Shown in pieces: positions 50,482 through 58,384 of a DNA stretch of 64,000 nucleotides (position 1 is the stretch's first letter; each line of letters begins with the position of its first letter). Location of the stretch: NCBI RefSeq assembly GCF_013408535.1, contig NZ_JACBZA010000001.1, positions 4,176,850 to 4,240,849 of the forward strand, given 5' to 3'. The notes under the pieces are model-generated. The model searched no databases, was not told the origin of the DNA, and saw only the letters and a program-made list of their open reading frames with translations. Both the position numbers and the translations under genes were made by a program. The DNA comes from Actinopolymorpha cephalotaxi. GTDB taxonomy: Bacteria; Actinomycetota; Actinomycetes; Propionibacteriales; Actinopolymorphaceae.

Positions 50482-51263
50482 TCGGAGGCCGCACTCACCA
50501 GGAACACCACGATCGAGGCCATGTCGTCGGGCTGGGCGACCTGTTGCAGACGCGACCGGTCGCTCTGGTCCGCGACGTTCCTGGTGGCGAGGAACCGGCC
50601 GGTGTAGGTCGGCGCGGGCGCGATGCAGTTGACGTTGACGTCGAAGGGCCGGAGCTCCTCGGCCAGGCAGCGGGTGTAGTGGGAGTTGGCGGCCTTGGCC
50701 GCGGCGTAGATGATGCCGTTGCGGGCGGGAACGTGCCCGGCGACCGAACCCACGTTGACGATCTTGCCGGTACGCCGTTCCCGCATGTGCCGGCCGGCGA
50801 ACTTGCAGGTGTACATCGTGGTGAGCACGTTGCGTTCGACGACCGCGCGGATGTCCTCGGGGTCGATATCGAGGGCGTCGTTGGGGTCCGGGCGCGGACC
50901 GGTGGCGCCGATGTCGCCGCCGGCGTTGTTCACCACGATGTCCAGCCGGCCGAGCTCCTCGACGCTTCGCGCCACGAGACGTTCGGCGGCGGCCGGGTCG
51001 GTCAGGTCCGCGGGCACGAACACCGACCGCCGGCCGAGGGCACGCACCTCCTCGGCGACCGCCTCACCGGACTCCGCCTCGCCGAACTCCGCCGCCGCGC
51101 GGGCGTCCACGTCGTGGATGACGACGTCCGCGCCGAGCCGGGCCAGGTGCAGGGCGTAGTGCCGGCCGAGTCCGCGGCTCGACCCCGTCACCAGCGCCGC
51201 CCTTCCGGCGAGGTCCTCGTTCGGGTTCTGGCTCTGGGCCTGGGGGGTCTGTTCGGCGGTCAC
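50448..51263 (-). CDS. short-chain dehydrogenase/reductase (SDR)
   Basis: 271 residues. It has a cofactor motif TGSSRGLG, an NNAGG motif and a YAAAK catalytic pair. The Asp in VIHDVDAR after strand 2 suggests NAD(H). The catalytic Ser is in NVGSVAG. It is the last gene of a three-gene operon; its GTG overlaps the TGA of the TIM-barrel gene. It likely oxidises or reduces a polyol or sugar intermediate. Confidence 0.9.
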   Translation of the reverse strand: MTAEQTPQAQSQNPNEDLAGRAALVTGSSRGLGRHYALHLARLGADVVIHDVDARAAAEFGEAESGEAVAEEVRALGRRSVFVPADLTDPAAAERLVARSVEELGRLDIVVNNAGGDIGATGPRPDPNDALDIDPEDIRAVVERNVLTTMYTCKFAGRHMRERRTGKIVNVGSVAGHVPARNGIIYAAAKAANSHYTRCLAEELRPFDVNVNCIAPAPTYTGRFLATRNVADQSDRSRLQQVAQPDDMASIVVFLVSAASDHLTGETIVCW

Positions 51264-52279
51264 TTCTGCCCTCCGTGCCAGTCCTGCAGGGTGCGCACGT
51301 AGGCGATGCTCTGCAGCAGTTGGCGTTCCTCGTACGCCACGATCTCCTCCACCGGCTCACCCCGCTCGAACGGCGTACGCCAGTCGCCACCCGAAGGCCG
51401 TGCGTTCGCCTGCACGACACCCAGCGCCTGCGCCAGTTGCGCCGACGTCCGCGGCGGGTAGTCCGGCCAGAAGTCCGCCGCGAGGACCCGGATGTGGCGG
51501 GCCTCCAGCGCACCCAGCTCGATCGCCATGCTCACTCCGGGCGCGTGCTCGGCGAGCATGCCGAGCAGGGCCGGGAAGTCGGTCAGCCCCTGGCCGAGCG
51601 GGCACCGCACCAGGCGGTAGCCCTCCTCGCTGAGCCAGGTCCAGTAGTCCTTCAGGTGCACGTTCTTCACGTACGGCGCGACCCGGCGGAAGTAGTCGAT
51701 CGGCTCCTCCGCGGTGGCCAGCGGGTTGCCGGTGTCGAGGTTGATCCCGAAGTGGGCCGAGGCGATCGACTCGCACAGGCCGAGAAGCTCCTCCGACGCG
51801 AGGTCCTGGTGGTTCTCCACGGCCAGGGTGACACCTGCCTGCTCGGCGAGTTCGGTGGCCGCGTGCAGCTTGACCGACACGTCGTCAAGGAACGCTTGCC
51901 AGCGGCCGGCGAGCGGGCGCCGGTCGCCGCCGATCTTCGCTCCGCCGATGACGGTACGCACGACCGGGGCGCCGACGCGTACGGCCAGCTCGAACACCCG
52001 GCCCAGCGCCTCCGGGTCGAACCCGGCGGTGTCGACGGTGACGAACAACCCGTGCTCGGCGGCGTACTCCCCCAGGTCCTCGGGGCTGTCGGCCAGCATG
52101 GTCGCGGGCAGCTCCACTCCCGCCAGGCCGAACCGCACCGCCTGGTCCATCACGTCCCGCGCGGTGACCGGTGTCCGGCCCGCCTTGGGATGCAGGCCCA
52201 TGCTGTACGTCGTTCCGTACACCGACAGGCCGACCCGAAGCGGCGCGGTGCCGGTGCCGGTGCCCTCCGTGGCGTTCAC
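51260..52279 (-). CDS. sugar phosphate isomerase/epimerase family TIM barrel
   Basis: 339 residues from a GTG at 52279. Xylose-isomerase-like barrel (AP endonuclease family 2): metal ligands in LAVENHQD (Glu), INLDTGN (Asp), NVHLKDYW (His) and MAIELGA (Glu). Such enzymes isomerise or epimerise sugars and keto-inositols. It is coupled on both sides by 4-base overlaps with the SDR genes, so all three probably handle one substrate in a chain of oxidation, isomerisation and reduction. The exact sugar is unknown. Confidence 0.88.
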   Translation of the reverse strand: MNATEGTGTGTAPLRVGLSVYGTTYSMGLHPKAGRTPVTARDVMDQAVRFGLAGVELPATMLADSPEDLGEYAAEHGLFVTVDTAGFDPEALGRVFELAVRVGAPVVRTVIGGAKIGGDRRPLAGRWQAFLDDVSVKLHAATELAEQAGVTLAVENHQDLASEELLGLCESIASAHFGINLDTGNPLATAEEPIDYFRRVAPYVKNVHLKDYWTWLSEEGYRLVRCPLGQGLTDFPALLGMLAEHAPGVSMAIELGALEARHIRVLAADFWPDYPPRTSAQLAQALGVVQANARPSGGDWRTPFERGEPVEEIVAYEERQLLQSIAYVRTLQDWHGGQK

Positions 52280-53043
52280 TGGGCGGTCCAGCCGCCGTCG
52301 ACGACCAGCGTCGAGCCGGTCATGAAACTGGACGCCGCCGAGGCCAGGAAGATCGCCGCGCCGGCGAGCTCCTCCGGGTTTCCCCAACGCCCCAAGGGGA
52401 TCCGGTCGACGAAGTACTTGTTGGTCTCGGGGTTCTCGATCACCGGGATGTTGAGGTCGGTGGCGAACGGCCCCGGGCACAACGCGTTCACGGTGATGCC
52501 GTGGCCGGCCCACTCCAGCGCGAGCACCTTGGTCAGCTGCATGACCGCGGCCTTGCTGGAGCAGTACGCCGACCGGTCCGGCAGCGCGGACACGCCGAGC
52601 ATGGAGCCGACGTTGATCACCCGCCCGTACCCCTGCGCCTTCATGTGCGGGGAGACCGCCCGGGCACACAGGTAGGGGGCCTTGAGGTTGGTGGCCTGCA
52701 CGAGGTCCCAGCTCTCCTCGTCGAACTCCTCCACCGGCTTGCGGATGTTCACCCCGGCGTTGTTGACCAGGATGTCGAGGTGCCCGAACTCCTCCACCGT
52801 CGCGGCCACGGCGTCGTTCACGTCGGCCGCCCTGGTGACGTCGGCGCCGATGCCGAGCGTGCGCCGTCCGGTCTCCTGACCGATGTCGGCCGCCGCCTTC
52901 TCCGCCTGGGCCTGCTGCCGGCTGACGACGGCGACGTCCGCGCCGGCGCCGGCCAGCGCCCTGGCCATCACCAGCCCCAGACCGCGGTTCCCGCCGGTGA
53001 CCAGGGCGACCCGGCCGCCGAGCTCGAACGACTCCAGACCCAT
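52276..53043 (-). CDS. short-chain dehydrogenase/reductase (SDR), first gene of operon
   Basis: 255 residues. TGGNRGLG for the dinucleotide, NNAGVN, catalytic Ser in NVGSMLG and YCSSK. Closest in style to gluconate 5-dehydrogenase or 2-deoxy-gluconate dehydrogenase-like SDRs (LVTGGNRGLGLVMARALAGAGADVAVVSR). GAGGAAGG lies upstream of the ATG. It heads the SDR-TIM-SDR operon, and an operator-like palindrome lies 64 bases upstream. Confidence 0.9.
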   Translation of the reverse strand: MGLESFELGGRVALVTGGNRGLGLVMARALAGAGADVAVVSRQQAQAEKAAADIGQETGRRTLGIGADVTRAADVNDAVAATVEEFGHLDILVNNAGVNIRKPVEEFDEESWDLVQATNLKAPYLCARAVSPHMKAQGYGRVINVGSMLGVSALPDRSAYCSSKAAVMQLTKVLALEWAGHGITVNALCPGPFATDLNIPVIENPETNKYFVDRIPLGRWGNPEELAGAAIFLASAASSFMTGSTLVVDGGWTAQ

Positions 53044-53106
53044 GAACGCGAACCTTCCTCGTCGGTGACACCTACGCCGCGGTGCTGAGTGCGGCGCCTC
53101 CTGCCC

Positions 53107-53127
53107 GCGTCAACGTAGCGCTGACAC
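53107..53127. promoter_or_regulatory. LacI-like imperfect palindrome upstream of the SDR operon
   Basis: A 21-base imperfect palindrome with GTCA/TGAC outer arms and CG/CG inner pairs around a central base. LacI-family sites often have such CG-centred symmetry. No LacI gene is adjacent. Confidence 0.4.
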
Positions 53128-53242
53128 CGGCGGTCGAGGGGTTCTCAGTCCGGGACCGGAAGTCCGGTTCGCGACGCGGTCGCGCCCAGGGACCGGTCAC
53201 CTCCGGGTCTGCCGCGCCGTGCTCGACGACGGGCCACGCGGG

Positions 53243-53270
53243 TTGTGTCAAACCCCGATCTGCGTACTCT
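53243..53270 (+). promoter_or_regulatory. promoter of the GAF-ANTAR pair
   Basis: TTGTGT (53243-53248) and TACTCT (53265-53270) with a 16-base spacer, about 157 bases before the first GAF-ANTAR start. The long leader between could hold regulatory RNA structure. Confidence 0.45.
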
Positions 53271-53426
53271 GGTGCACCTGAGACCGTGACTGCATCGGTG
53301 CGTCGATCCGACCTGCGGGGGAACCGACGAGTGCGGCCCGTTCCTGTCCCAGGGGAGAAGGGCGATGCATGAGCCGGCATCTGGTTGTTCGCACCCAAGC
53401 AGCCGTCCGCCTGGGCGTCGGCCCGG

Positions 53427-54158
53427 ATGTCGGCGATGGCTGACGACCCGTTGGGCGACGCCCTGGCGGCGATCGTCGCAGAAGGTGGCGGCGCGGCGCC
53501 GCTTCGGGTGTGCCAGGCGGGTGTCGAGGCGCTGCCGATCGACGGTGCGGCCATCACCATGATGACCGCCCTGGACCGCCAGGAACCGGTCTGTGCCAGC
53601 GACGAGGTCGCCGGGCGCATCGACGAGCTGCAGTTCACCCTCGGCGAGGGGCCGTGCATGGAGGCCTTCGCGTCCGGCCGTCCGGTCATCATCCCGGACC
53701 TGCAGGAGCGGATCGACCGCCGCTGGCCGGTGTTCTCGCTGCACGCCCAGCGCACCGCCGCCCGTGGCCTGTACGTACTCCCCCTGCAACTCGGCGCGAT
53801 CAAGGTCGGCGTGATGGACCTCTACAGCCTCGTTCCCGGTGGGCTGCCGCTGAGAGCCCTGACGAACGCGCTGCGGATGGCCGACGCGGCCATGTGGACG
53901 CTGCTCGACCGGCGCGGCGAGGACCATGGGGGACCGCTCGGCCACGACGCCGAGGTGATGTACGGACTCACCGACCTCCCCCTGCACCGGGCGGAGATCC
54001 ACCAGGCGACAGGCGTGATCCTGGCGCAGGCGAATGTCTCCGCCGAGCAGGCCCTGGCCATGCTCCGGGCCTACGCATTCGCCAACGAACGCCCCATCGA
54101 CGAGGTCGCCCGCGACGTCGTCGAACGACGACTGCGGTTCGCAGGAGGACCATCATGA
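53427..54158 (+). CDS. GAF-ANTAR regulator 1 of a coupled pair
   Basis: About 243 residues from the ATG at 53427 (or 240 from 53436; neither has a good Shine-Dalgarno). GAF domain (about 15-160; TLGEGPCMEAFASGRPV motif) followed by an ANTAR domain (HRAEIHQATGVILAQANVSAEQALAMLRAYAFANERPIDEVARDVV). It likely binds RNA hairpins to antiterminate and senses a ligand through GAF. The stop overlaps the start of the second GAF-ANTAR gene. A 65-codon ORF at 53365 in another frame has a better Shine-Dalgarno but no domain. Confidence 0.85.
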   Translation: MSAMADDPLGDALAAIVAEGGGAAPLRVCQAGVEALPIDGAAITMMTALDRQEPVCASDEVAGRIDELQFTLGEGPCMEAFASGRPVIIPDLQERIDRRWPVFSLHAQRTAARGLYVLPLQLGAIKVGVMDLYSLVPGGLPLRALTNALRMADAAMWTLLDRRGEDHGGPLGHDAEVMYGLTDLPLHRAEIHQATGVILAQANVSAEQALAMLRAYAFANERPIDEVARDVVERRLRFAGGPS

Positions 54159-54913
54159 CGAACGGACCCGAGGGAGGTGTCAACGCCGTGAGTGACGTGC
54201 ATCGCAGCCGAGCGCGCGAGCTGGCCGAGGTCCTGGTGACGCTCGCCGACTCCCTCGTCGACGACTACGACGTCATCGAACTGCTCCACCGGCTCACCGA
54301 CGAGTGTGTGCACCTGCTGCCGGTCGACGCCGCCGGGCTGATGCTGTCCGACCATCGCGGCACCCTCCACCTCGTGTCCTCCTCGAGTGCGCAGGCCCGC
54401 CTGCTCGAACTCTTCCAGCTGCAGGCCGAACAGGGCCCGTGCATGGACTGTTTCCGTACGAGCCGGCAGGTGGCCGTCCCGGACCTGACCGGGGAGAGCA
54501 GGTGGCCGCGGTTCGCCGAGCAGGCGTCGGCCGCCGGTTACCACGCGGTGCACGCGGTGCCCCTGCGACTGCGCGAGGAGACGATCGGCGCGCTGAACCT
54601 GTTCAACGAACAGGCCGGGCCGCTGGAGTCGGACGAGCTTCGCATCGGCCAGGCGCTGGCCGACATCGCCACCATCGGCATCCTGCAGGAACGCGCCGTC
54701 CGCCACAACGACGTCCTCGTCGGGCAGCTGCAGGCCGCGCTGAACAGCCGCATCGTCATCGAACAGGCCAAGGGAGTGATCGCCGAACGCCATCGGATCG
54801 ACGTGGCCGGCGCGTTCACGGTTCTGCGCGGATACGCCCGCGGCCACCGCCGCAAACTCACGGAGGTGGCCGTCGAGGTCGTGGAGGGCAAGCTGTCGAT
54901 CCCTCGTTCGTGA
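54155..54913 (+). CDS. GAF-ANTAR regulator 2 of a coupled pair
   Basis: 252 residues with GGAGG six bases before the ATG, overlapping gene 1 by ATGA. GAF (about 20-180; AEQGPCMDCFRTSRQVAV) and ANTAR (about 188-245; NSRIVIEQAKGVIAERHRIDVAGAFTVLRGYARGHRRKLTEVA). ANTAR domains act as dimers, so the pair may form heterodimers. With the separate GAF-ANTAR gene at 30677 the window holds three such regulators. Confidence 0.9.
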   Translation: MTNGPEGGVNAVSDVHRSRARELAEVLVTLADSLVDDYDVIELLHRLTDECVHLLPVDAAGLMLSDHRGTLHLVSSSSAQARLLELFQLQAEQGPCMDCFRTSRQVAVPDLTGESRWPRFAEQASAAGYHAVHAVPLRLREETIGALNLFNEQAGPLESDELRIGQALADIATIGILQERAVRHNDVLVGQLQAALNSRIVIEQAKGVIAERHRIDVAGAFTVLRGYARGHRRKLTEVAVEVVEGKLSIPRS

Positions 54914-54931
54914 CGTCTGCAGCGTGCGAGG

Positions 54932-56638
54932 TCACTGCATGGTGGCGGCCACCTCGTCGGCGCCGATCCGGCCTCGCGCCGGGTCGGCGGCACCGGCCCG
55001 GACCACTCCCCGGCCGGCCAGGGTTTCGCCGCGCCGGGCGTCCGCGGTCGTCGTCGGCGGATCCGCGGGGCGCCGCCACTGCCAGTCGGTGACGGCCTGG
55101 TAGGCCGCGACGACCGACACCAGCCGGTCCTCGCCGTAGGGCAGTCCGCCGAGGATGGTCCCGATCGGCAACCCCGCGCCGGTGAACCCGATCGGGAACG
55201 CGATCTCGGGCAGGCCGAGGATGTCGAACGGCACCGGGCCGGTCTGCACCACCACGTCGCAGTGGTCGAAGATCTGGTCCAGAACGCGTTCCAGCAGGAG
55301 AAGTTTGGCCCGCTGGCCGGTGAGGAACTCGTTCCCGCCCAGCAGCGCGCCCTGCAGCCAGCCCAGCACCGAGACCCCGAAGCCCTGCAGGTTCTCACGC
55401 AGGTAGGGCATGAACGGCTCACTGCGTTCGGGCAACCGGACGTTGTTGAACTCGTTGCCGGTGAGCAGGTCCCACTCGTCGGGGAACGGCACGTCCACCA
55501 GCCGCGCACCTGGGATCGATGCCAGCTTCGTCAAGTACGCCTTGCGCGCCTGTGCCGTCTCCGAGCTCCCGTCGGCGAAGCCGGGCAGGATGCCGATCCT
55601 CGTCTGCCACCGCAAGCTCACCTTGCCTGCGCGGCGTACGGGGGTGGCGGCGGTGATCAGGTCGGGCACCGGCGGAAGTCCCTGCGTACGCGGGTCCTGC
55701 GGGTCCTCCCCCGCCATCGCGGTGAGCATGATGGCCGCGTCCTTCGCGTCCCGCGCCAGCGGTCCGGGATGGTCGCGGGTGTAGGTGAGCGGGATGATGC
55801 CGTGCAGGGACACCCTGCCCATGGTCGGCTTGAGGCCGGTGAGGTTCTGCGCATTGGACGGCGCGGTGATGGAGCCGCCGGTCTGGGTGCCCGTACCCGC
55901 GGTCGCCATCCGCCCGGCGACCGCGGTCGCGGTGCCGGTGGAGGAGCCGCCGGGATCGACGCGCGGGTTGGCCGGCGCCCAGGCGTTGACGGTGGTGACC
56001 ACACCCGCCGGAGTGGTCGCCCGGGTGGTCGCCAGCGGACCCATCTGGGTCTTGCCCAGCACGATCGCGCCGTTGCCGGTCAGCCGGGCCACCGGCGTCG
56101 CGTCGTACGGCGGAACGAAGTCCTCGAACAGGTAGGAGTTCGCCGTCGTGTGCACGCCTCGCGTGTAGTAGTTGTCCTTGATGGCCAGCGGAATGCCGTG
56201 CAGCGGCCCGAGGTGCCGCGACCTTCCCGCGGCCCGCGCGGCCGCCATCGCCTGGCCGACCAGGACGACGTTGAACGCCTGGTAGGTCGCGTCGTAGGTG
56301 CCGATCCGGGCGAGGTAGGCCTCCAGCAGCCGCTCCGGGGTGAGCCGACGCTCCCTGATCATCCAGGCCGCCTCGGCCAGGGTGAGCTCGGTCGGGTCGG
56401 CCATCGCCTCCGGACGCGGCCGGACGTAGGCGTTCGGCTGGTCGAGGTCCGGATCGCGCCGGCCCGGTCTGCTGGTCAGGGCTGTCGCGGCCGTCGTTGC
56501 GGTAGTGGTCGCCGCGCCGGCGGTCGAGGGCAGGGCGACCGCGCCCATCGCGCCGGCCGTACCGGCAGCGGCCAGGGCGGCGGAGCGGGCAAGGAACACC
56601 CGGCGATCCACGCGCCGGTCGACGGGTTCGTTCGCCAT
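54932..56638 (-). CDS. Tat-exported amidase (amidase signature family)
   Basis: 568 residues. A twin-arginine signal (DRRVFLARSAALAAAG, ending at an AGA-like site near 42) points to export of the folded enzyme. The amidase signature triad is visible: Lys in IPLAIKDNYY, cis-Ser in GGSSTGTATAV (usually GGSSGGSAAAV) and nucleophile Ser in TQTGGSITAPS. It hydrolyses an amide outside the membrane; the substrate is unknown. The ATG shares one base with the TGA of the 99-residue gene upstream (TGATG), so the two are tightly coupled. Confidence 0.9.
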   Translation of the reverse strand: MANEPVDRRVDRRVFLARSAALAAAGTAGAMGAVALPSTAGAATTTATTAATALTSRPGRRDPDLDQPNAYVRPRPEAMADPTELTLAEAAWMIRERRLTPERLLEAYLARIGTYDATYQAFNVVLVGQAMAAARAAGRSRHLGPLHGIPLAIKDNYYTRGVHTTANSYLFEDFVPPYDATPVARLTGNGAIVLGKTQMGPLATTRATTPAGVVTTVNAWAPANPRVDPGGSSTGTATAVAGRMATAGTGTQTGGSITAPSNAQNLTGLKPTMGRVSLHGIIPLTYTRDHPGPLARDAKDAAIMLTAMAGEDPQDPRTQGLPPVPDLITAATPVRRAGKVSLRWQTRIGILPGFADGSSETAQARKAYLTKLASIPGARLVDVPFPDEWDLLTGNEFNNVRLPERSEPFMPYLRENLQGFGVSVLGWLQGALLGGNEFLTGQRAKLLLLERVLDQIFDHCDVVVQTGPVPFDILGLPEIAFPIGFTGAGLPIGTILGGLPYGEDRLVSVVAAYQAVTDWQWRRPADPPTTTADARRGETLAGRGVVRAGAADPARGRIGADEVAATMQ

Positions 56639-56937
56639 CACTGCCGCCATTCGGTGCTGATCGAGGGATAGAGCATCGGCGCGTGCTGCTGCGACAGCGC
56701 TTTCGCGGTGTCCGCGTCGGCGCCGGCCGGTGCCGGAAGCTGGTAGCCGGCAAGAGTTCCGACGGTCCCCCGGACGAACGAACGCAACGACGCCAGTGCG
56801 GCGTCGCGGCCGGGTGCGCCGGTCCGCGGGTCCGGGTCGGTGCCGGCCGGAAGCTGGTCGAGGTCGATTCCCAGCGACGCGAGTCGGGCCCGGATCATCA
56901 CGTCCAACTCGGCGTCGGTCGGTGGGGTGGGTGGCAT
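56638..56937 (-). CDS. small protein coupled to the amidase
   Basis: 99 residues with AAGGAG before the ATG. It lacks a signal peptide. The pattern LDVMIRARLASLGIDLDQLPAGTDPDPRTG suggests a helical start, then a linker and a helix near SLRSFVRGTVGTLAGYQLPAP, ending LYPSISTEWRQ. I do not recognise a family. Its stop overlaps the amidase start by one base, so a role as partner or chaperone for the Tat-exported amidase before export is a fair guess. Confidence 0.7.
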   Translation of the reverse strand: MPPTPPTDAELDVMIRARLASLGIDLDQLPAGTDPDPRTGAPGRDAALASLRSFVRGTVGTLAGYQLPAPAGADADTAKALSQQHAPMLYPSISTEWRQ

Positions 56938-57047
56938 GGATCTCCTTCGAGGGCTGCGGATGCGGGCGATGCAAGACCAACTTTCGGGGTCACCTGTGTC
57001 CGACAGGTAACACGCCGATCTCCCGCCCGTGAAGGCGATCACCTCGA

Positions 57048-57632
57048 TCAGACCGGCCGACCCCGGTCGTGCCCTTCCTCGAAGAGGAACAGAACCTCGC
57101 CCGTCGTGGCGTCCACGACGGCGATTCCGTCGAACCGCATCCGCGCCCGGATCGCCTCGCGTTCGGCCCTGGTCAGGGACACCGGGCCGTGCAGGGTCGC
57201 GTCGATGTCCCGCCAGGTGAGTTCCCACACCAGCCGCCGGGTGAACGGGTCGGCCGGCCGGCCCGGATCCCCGATGCCGACCGAACCTGTCGTGCTGGCG
57301 AGCATCATTTCTGTGCGCGGCCGCCGGGGTGGTTGCCAGGTCGACCGCCCCTGGCTTTGTTCGTACGCCTGAACCGCGTCGCCGGCGGACAGTGTGGGAA
57401 CGGTTCCAGCCGGCGCGGGGACGAGGTCCAGCCCCAGGCTCGGGTAGTGCCGGGCGCTCCTGGCCCGGTCACGCGCGTCGCCGGCGGCCGCGGCGGTGAC
57501 GCCGACGCCGGGGACCACCAGCACGGCGGCGGCGACGGCCGACAGCAGAGCGCGCCTCGTGCTACGCCTCGGGGCGCGCCTTGCGGTGTCGTCGCGCGGA
57601 TGCCCCGTGCCTGCTCGGTCCTGGTCCGGCAT
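57048..57632 (-). CDS. secreted protein of unknown function
   Basis: 194 residues. A basic N-terminus (ARRAPRRSTRRALL) and hydrophobic run ending VTAAAAG form a long, Tat- or Sec-type signal peptide. The mature part has no recognised domain; its end RFDGIAVVDATTGEVLFLFEEG is a strand-rich stretch. The ATG has no Shine-Dalgarno and a 15-base palindrome directly before it, which contains a CACACT -10-like box six bases upstream. It is divergent from the GNAT gene. Confidence 0.65.
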   Translation of the reverse strand: MPDQDRAGTGHPRDDTARRAPRRSTRRALLSAVAAAVLVVPGVGVTAAAAGDARDRARSARHYPSLGLDLVPAPAGTVPTLSAGDAVQAYEQSQGRSTWQPPRRPRTEMMLASTTGSVGIGDPGRPADPFTRRLVWELTWRDIDATLHGPVSLTRAEREAIRARMRFDGIAVVDATTGEVLFLFEEGHDRGRPV

Positions 57633-57647
57633 GCGCACAGTGTGCGC
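57633..57647. promoter_or_regulatory. perfect palindrome at a start codon
   Basis: GCGCACA-G-TGTGCGC, 7-base arms, ends immediately before the ATG at 57632. It covers the -10-like CACACT, so a bound regulator would block the start of a leaderless transcript. Confidence 0.5.
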
Positions 57648-57701
57648 CCACCCCGGCGCCGACGCGAGCGTTCGAAAGTGGCGGATGATCCGCCACCTCG
57701 G

Positions 57702-57707
57702 CACACT
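57702..57707 (+). promoter_or_regulatory. -10-like box of GNAT gene
   Basis: CACACT followed by six bases and the ATG at 57714; no Shine-Dalgarno. The same hexamer serves the divergent gene. Confidence 0.3.
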
Positions 57708-57713
57708 GACCGG

Positions 57714-58271
57714 ATGACTGACCGGATGGTGATCGGCATCCGCGAAGCGCGCGGCGAGGACGCGGCGCGGGTGACCCGGATCTACGTCGAGTCGTGGAAC
57801 GCCGGGTTCGGGCACCTGATGGGGAGGATCAGCCTCGACGAAGCCCGGATCCGACGCTGGGAGCACGACCTCACCGATGGCCGGACCCGCTGGTGGGTGG
57901 CGGAGATCACCGAGGACCCGGACGAGGACGCGGGCGCGAACGCAACGAGAGCGGGGCGGATCGTCGGGCTGGCCGGAGCCGGTCCCAGCCGCGACCCGAT
58001 CGACCCCCACCTCGGCGAACTCGACACGATCGCCGTCGACCCCACCTGCTGGCGCGCCGGCGTCGGGACCGCGCTGATGCTCACTGCGCTCAGGTCGCTG
58101 GCGGAGTCCGGCTACCGGGAGGCAGTGCTGTGGACGGTCACCGGCTATGCCCGCGGCCAGGCGTTCTACGAGTCGATGGGCTGGCGCCGGGACGGGGGCA
58201 TCCGCGACGACGGACGCCAACTCTCCTTCCGGCACAGCCTCCGCGACGTCGAGGTGGAACCGCGAAAGTAG
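57714..58271 (+). CDS. GNAT acetyltransferase
   Basis: 185 residues from the ATG at 57714; a second ATG at 57726 is part of a tandem duplication (CTGACCGGATG twice at 57706-57728), so either may be used. Typical Acetyltransf_1: IREARGEDAARVTRIYVESWNAGF at the start, LDTIAVDPTCWRAGVGTALMLTALRSL for CoA, and TGYARGQAFYESMGWRRDG at the end. The substrate is unknown. It is divergent from the secreted protein gene. Confidence 0.88.
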   Translation: MTDRMVIGIREARGEDAARVTRIYVESWNAGFGHLMGRISLDEARIRRWEHDLTDGRTRWWVAEITEDPDEDAGANATRAGRIVGLAGAGPSRDPIDPHLGELDTIAVDPTCWRAGVGTALMLTALRSLAESGYREAVLWTVTGYARGQAFYESMGWRRDGGIRDDGRQLSFRHSLRDVEVEPRK

Positions 58272-58384
58272 GGGTTCGGCCGGATCGGGCTTGACCTTGA
58301 CGTGCGGGTCAGGGATTAGCGTCGCGGCGCGCCGGGTGATCACCCGCTCGCCGGCGCCTGCCACCCGCACACCGAGGAGCCTCC

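Noticed and set aside
53365..53562. A 65-codon ORF with a good Shine-Dalgarno before the first GAF-ANTAR protein.
   Set aside because: It runs out of frame into the GAF domain and its product is Arg-rich without any domain. The site may only reflect an uncertain start of the GAF-ANTAR gene.
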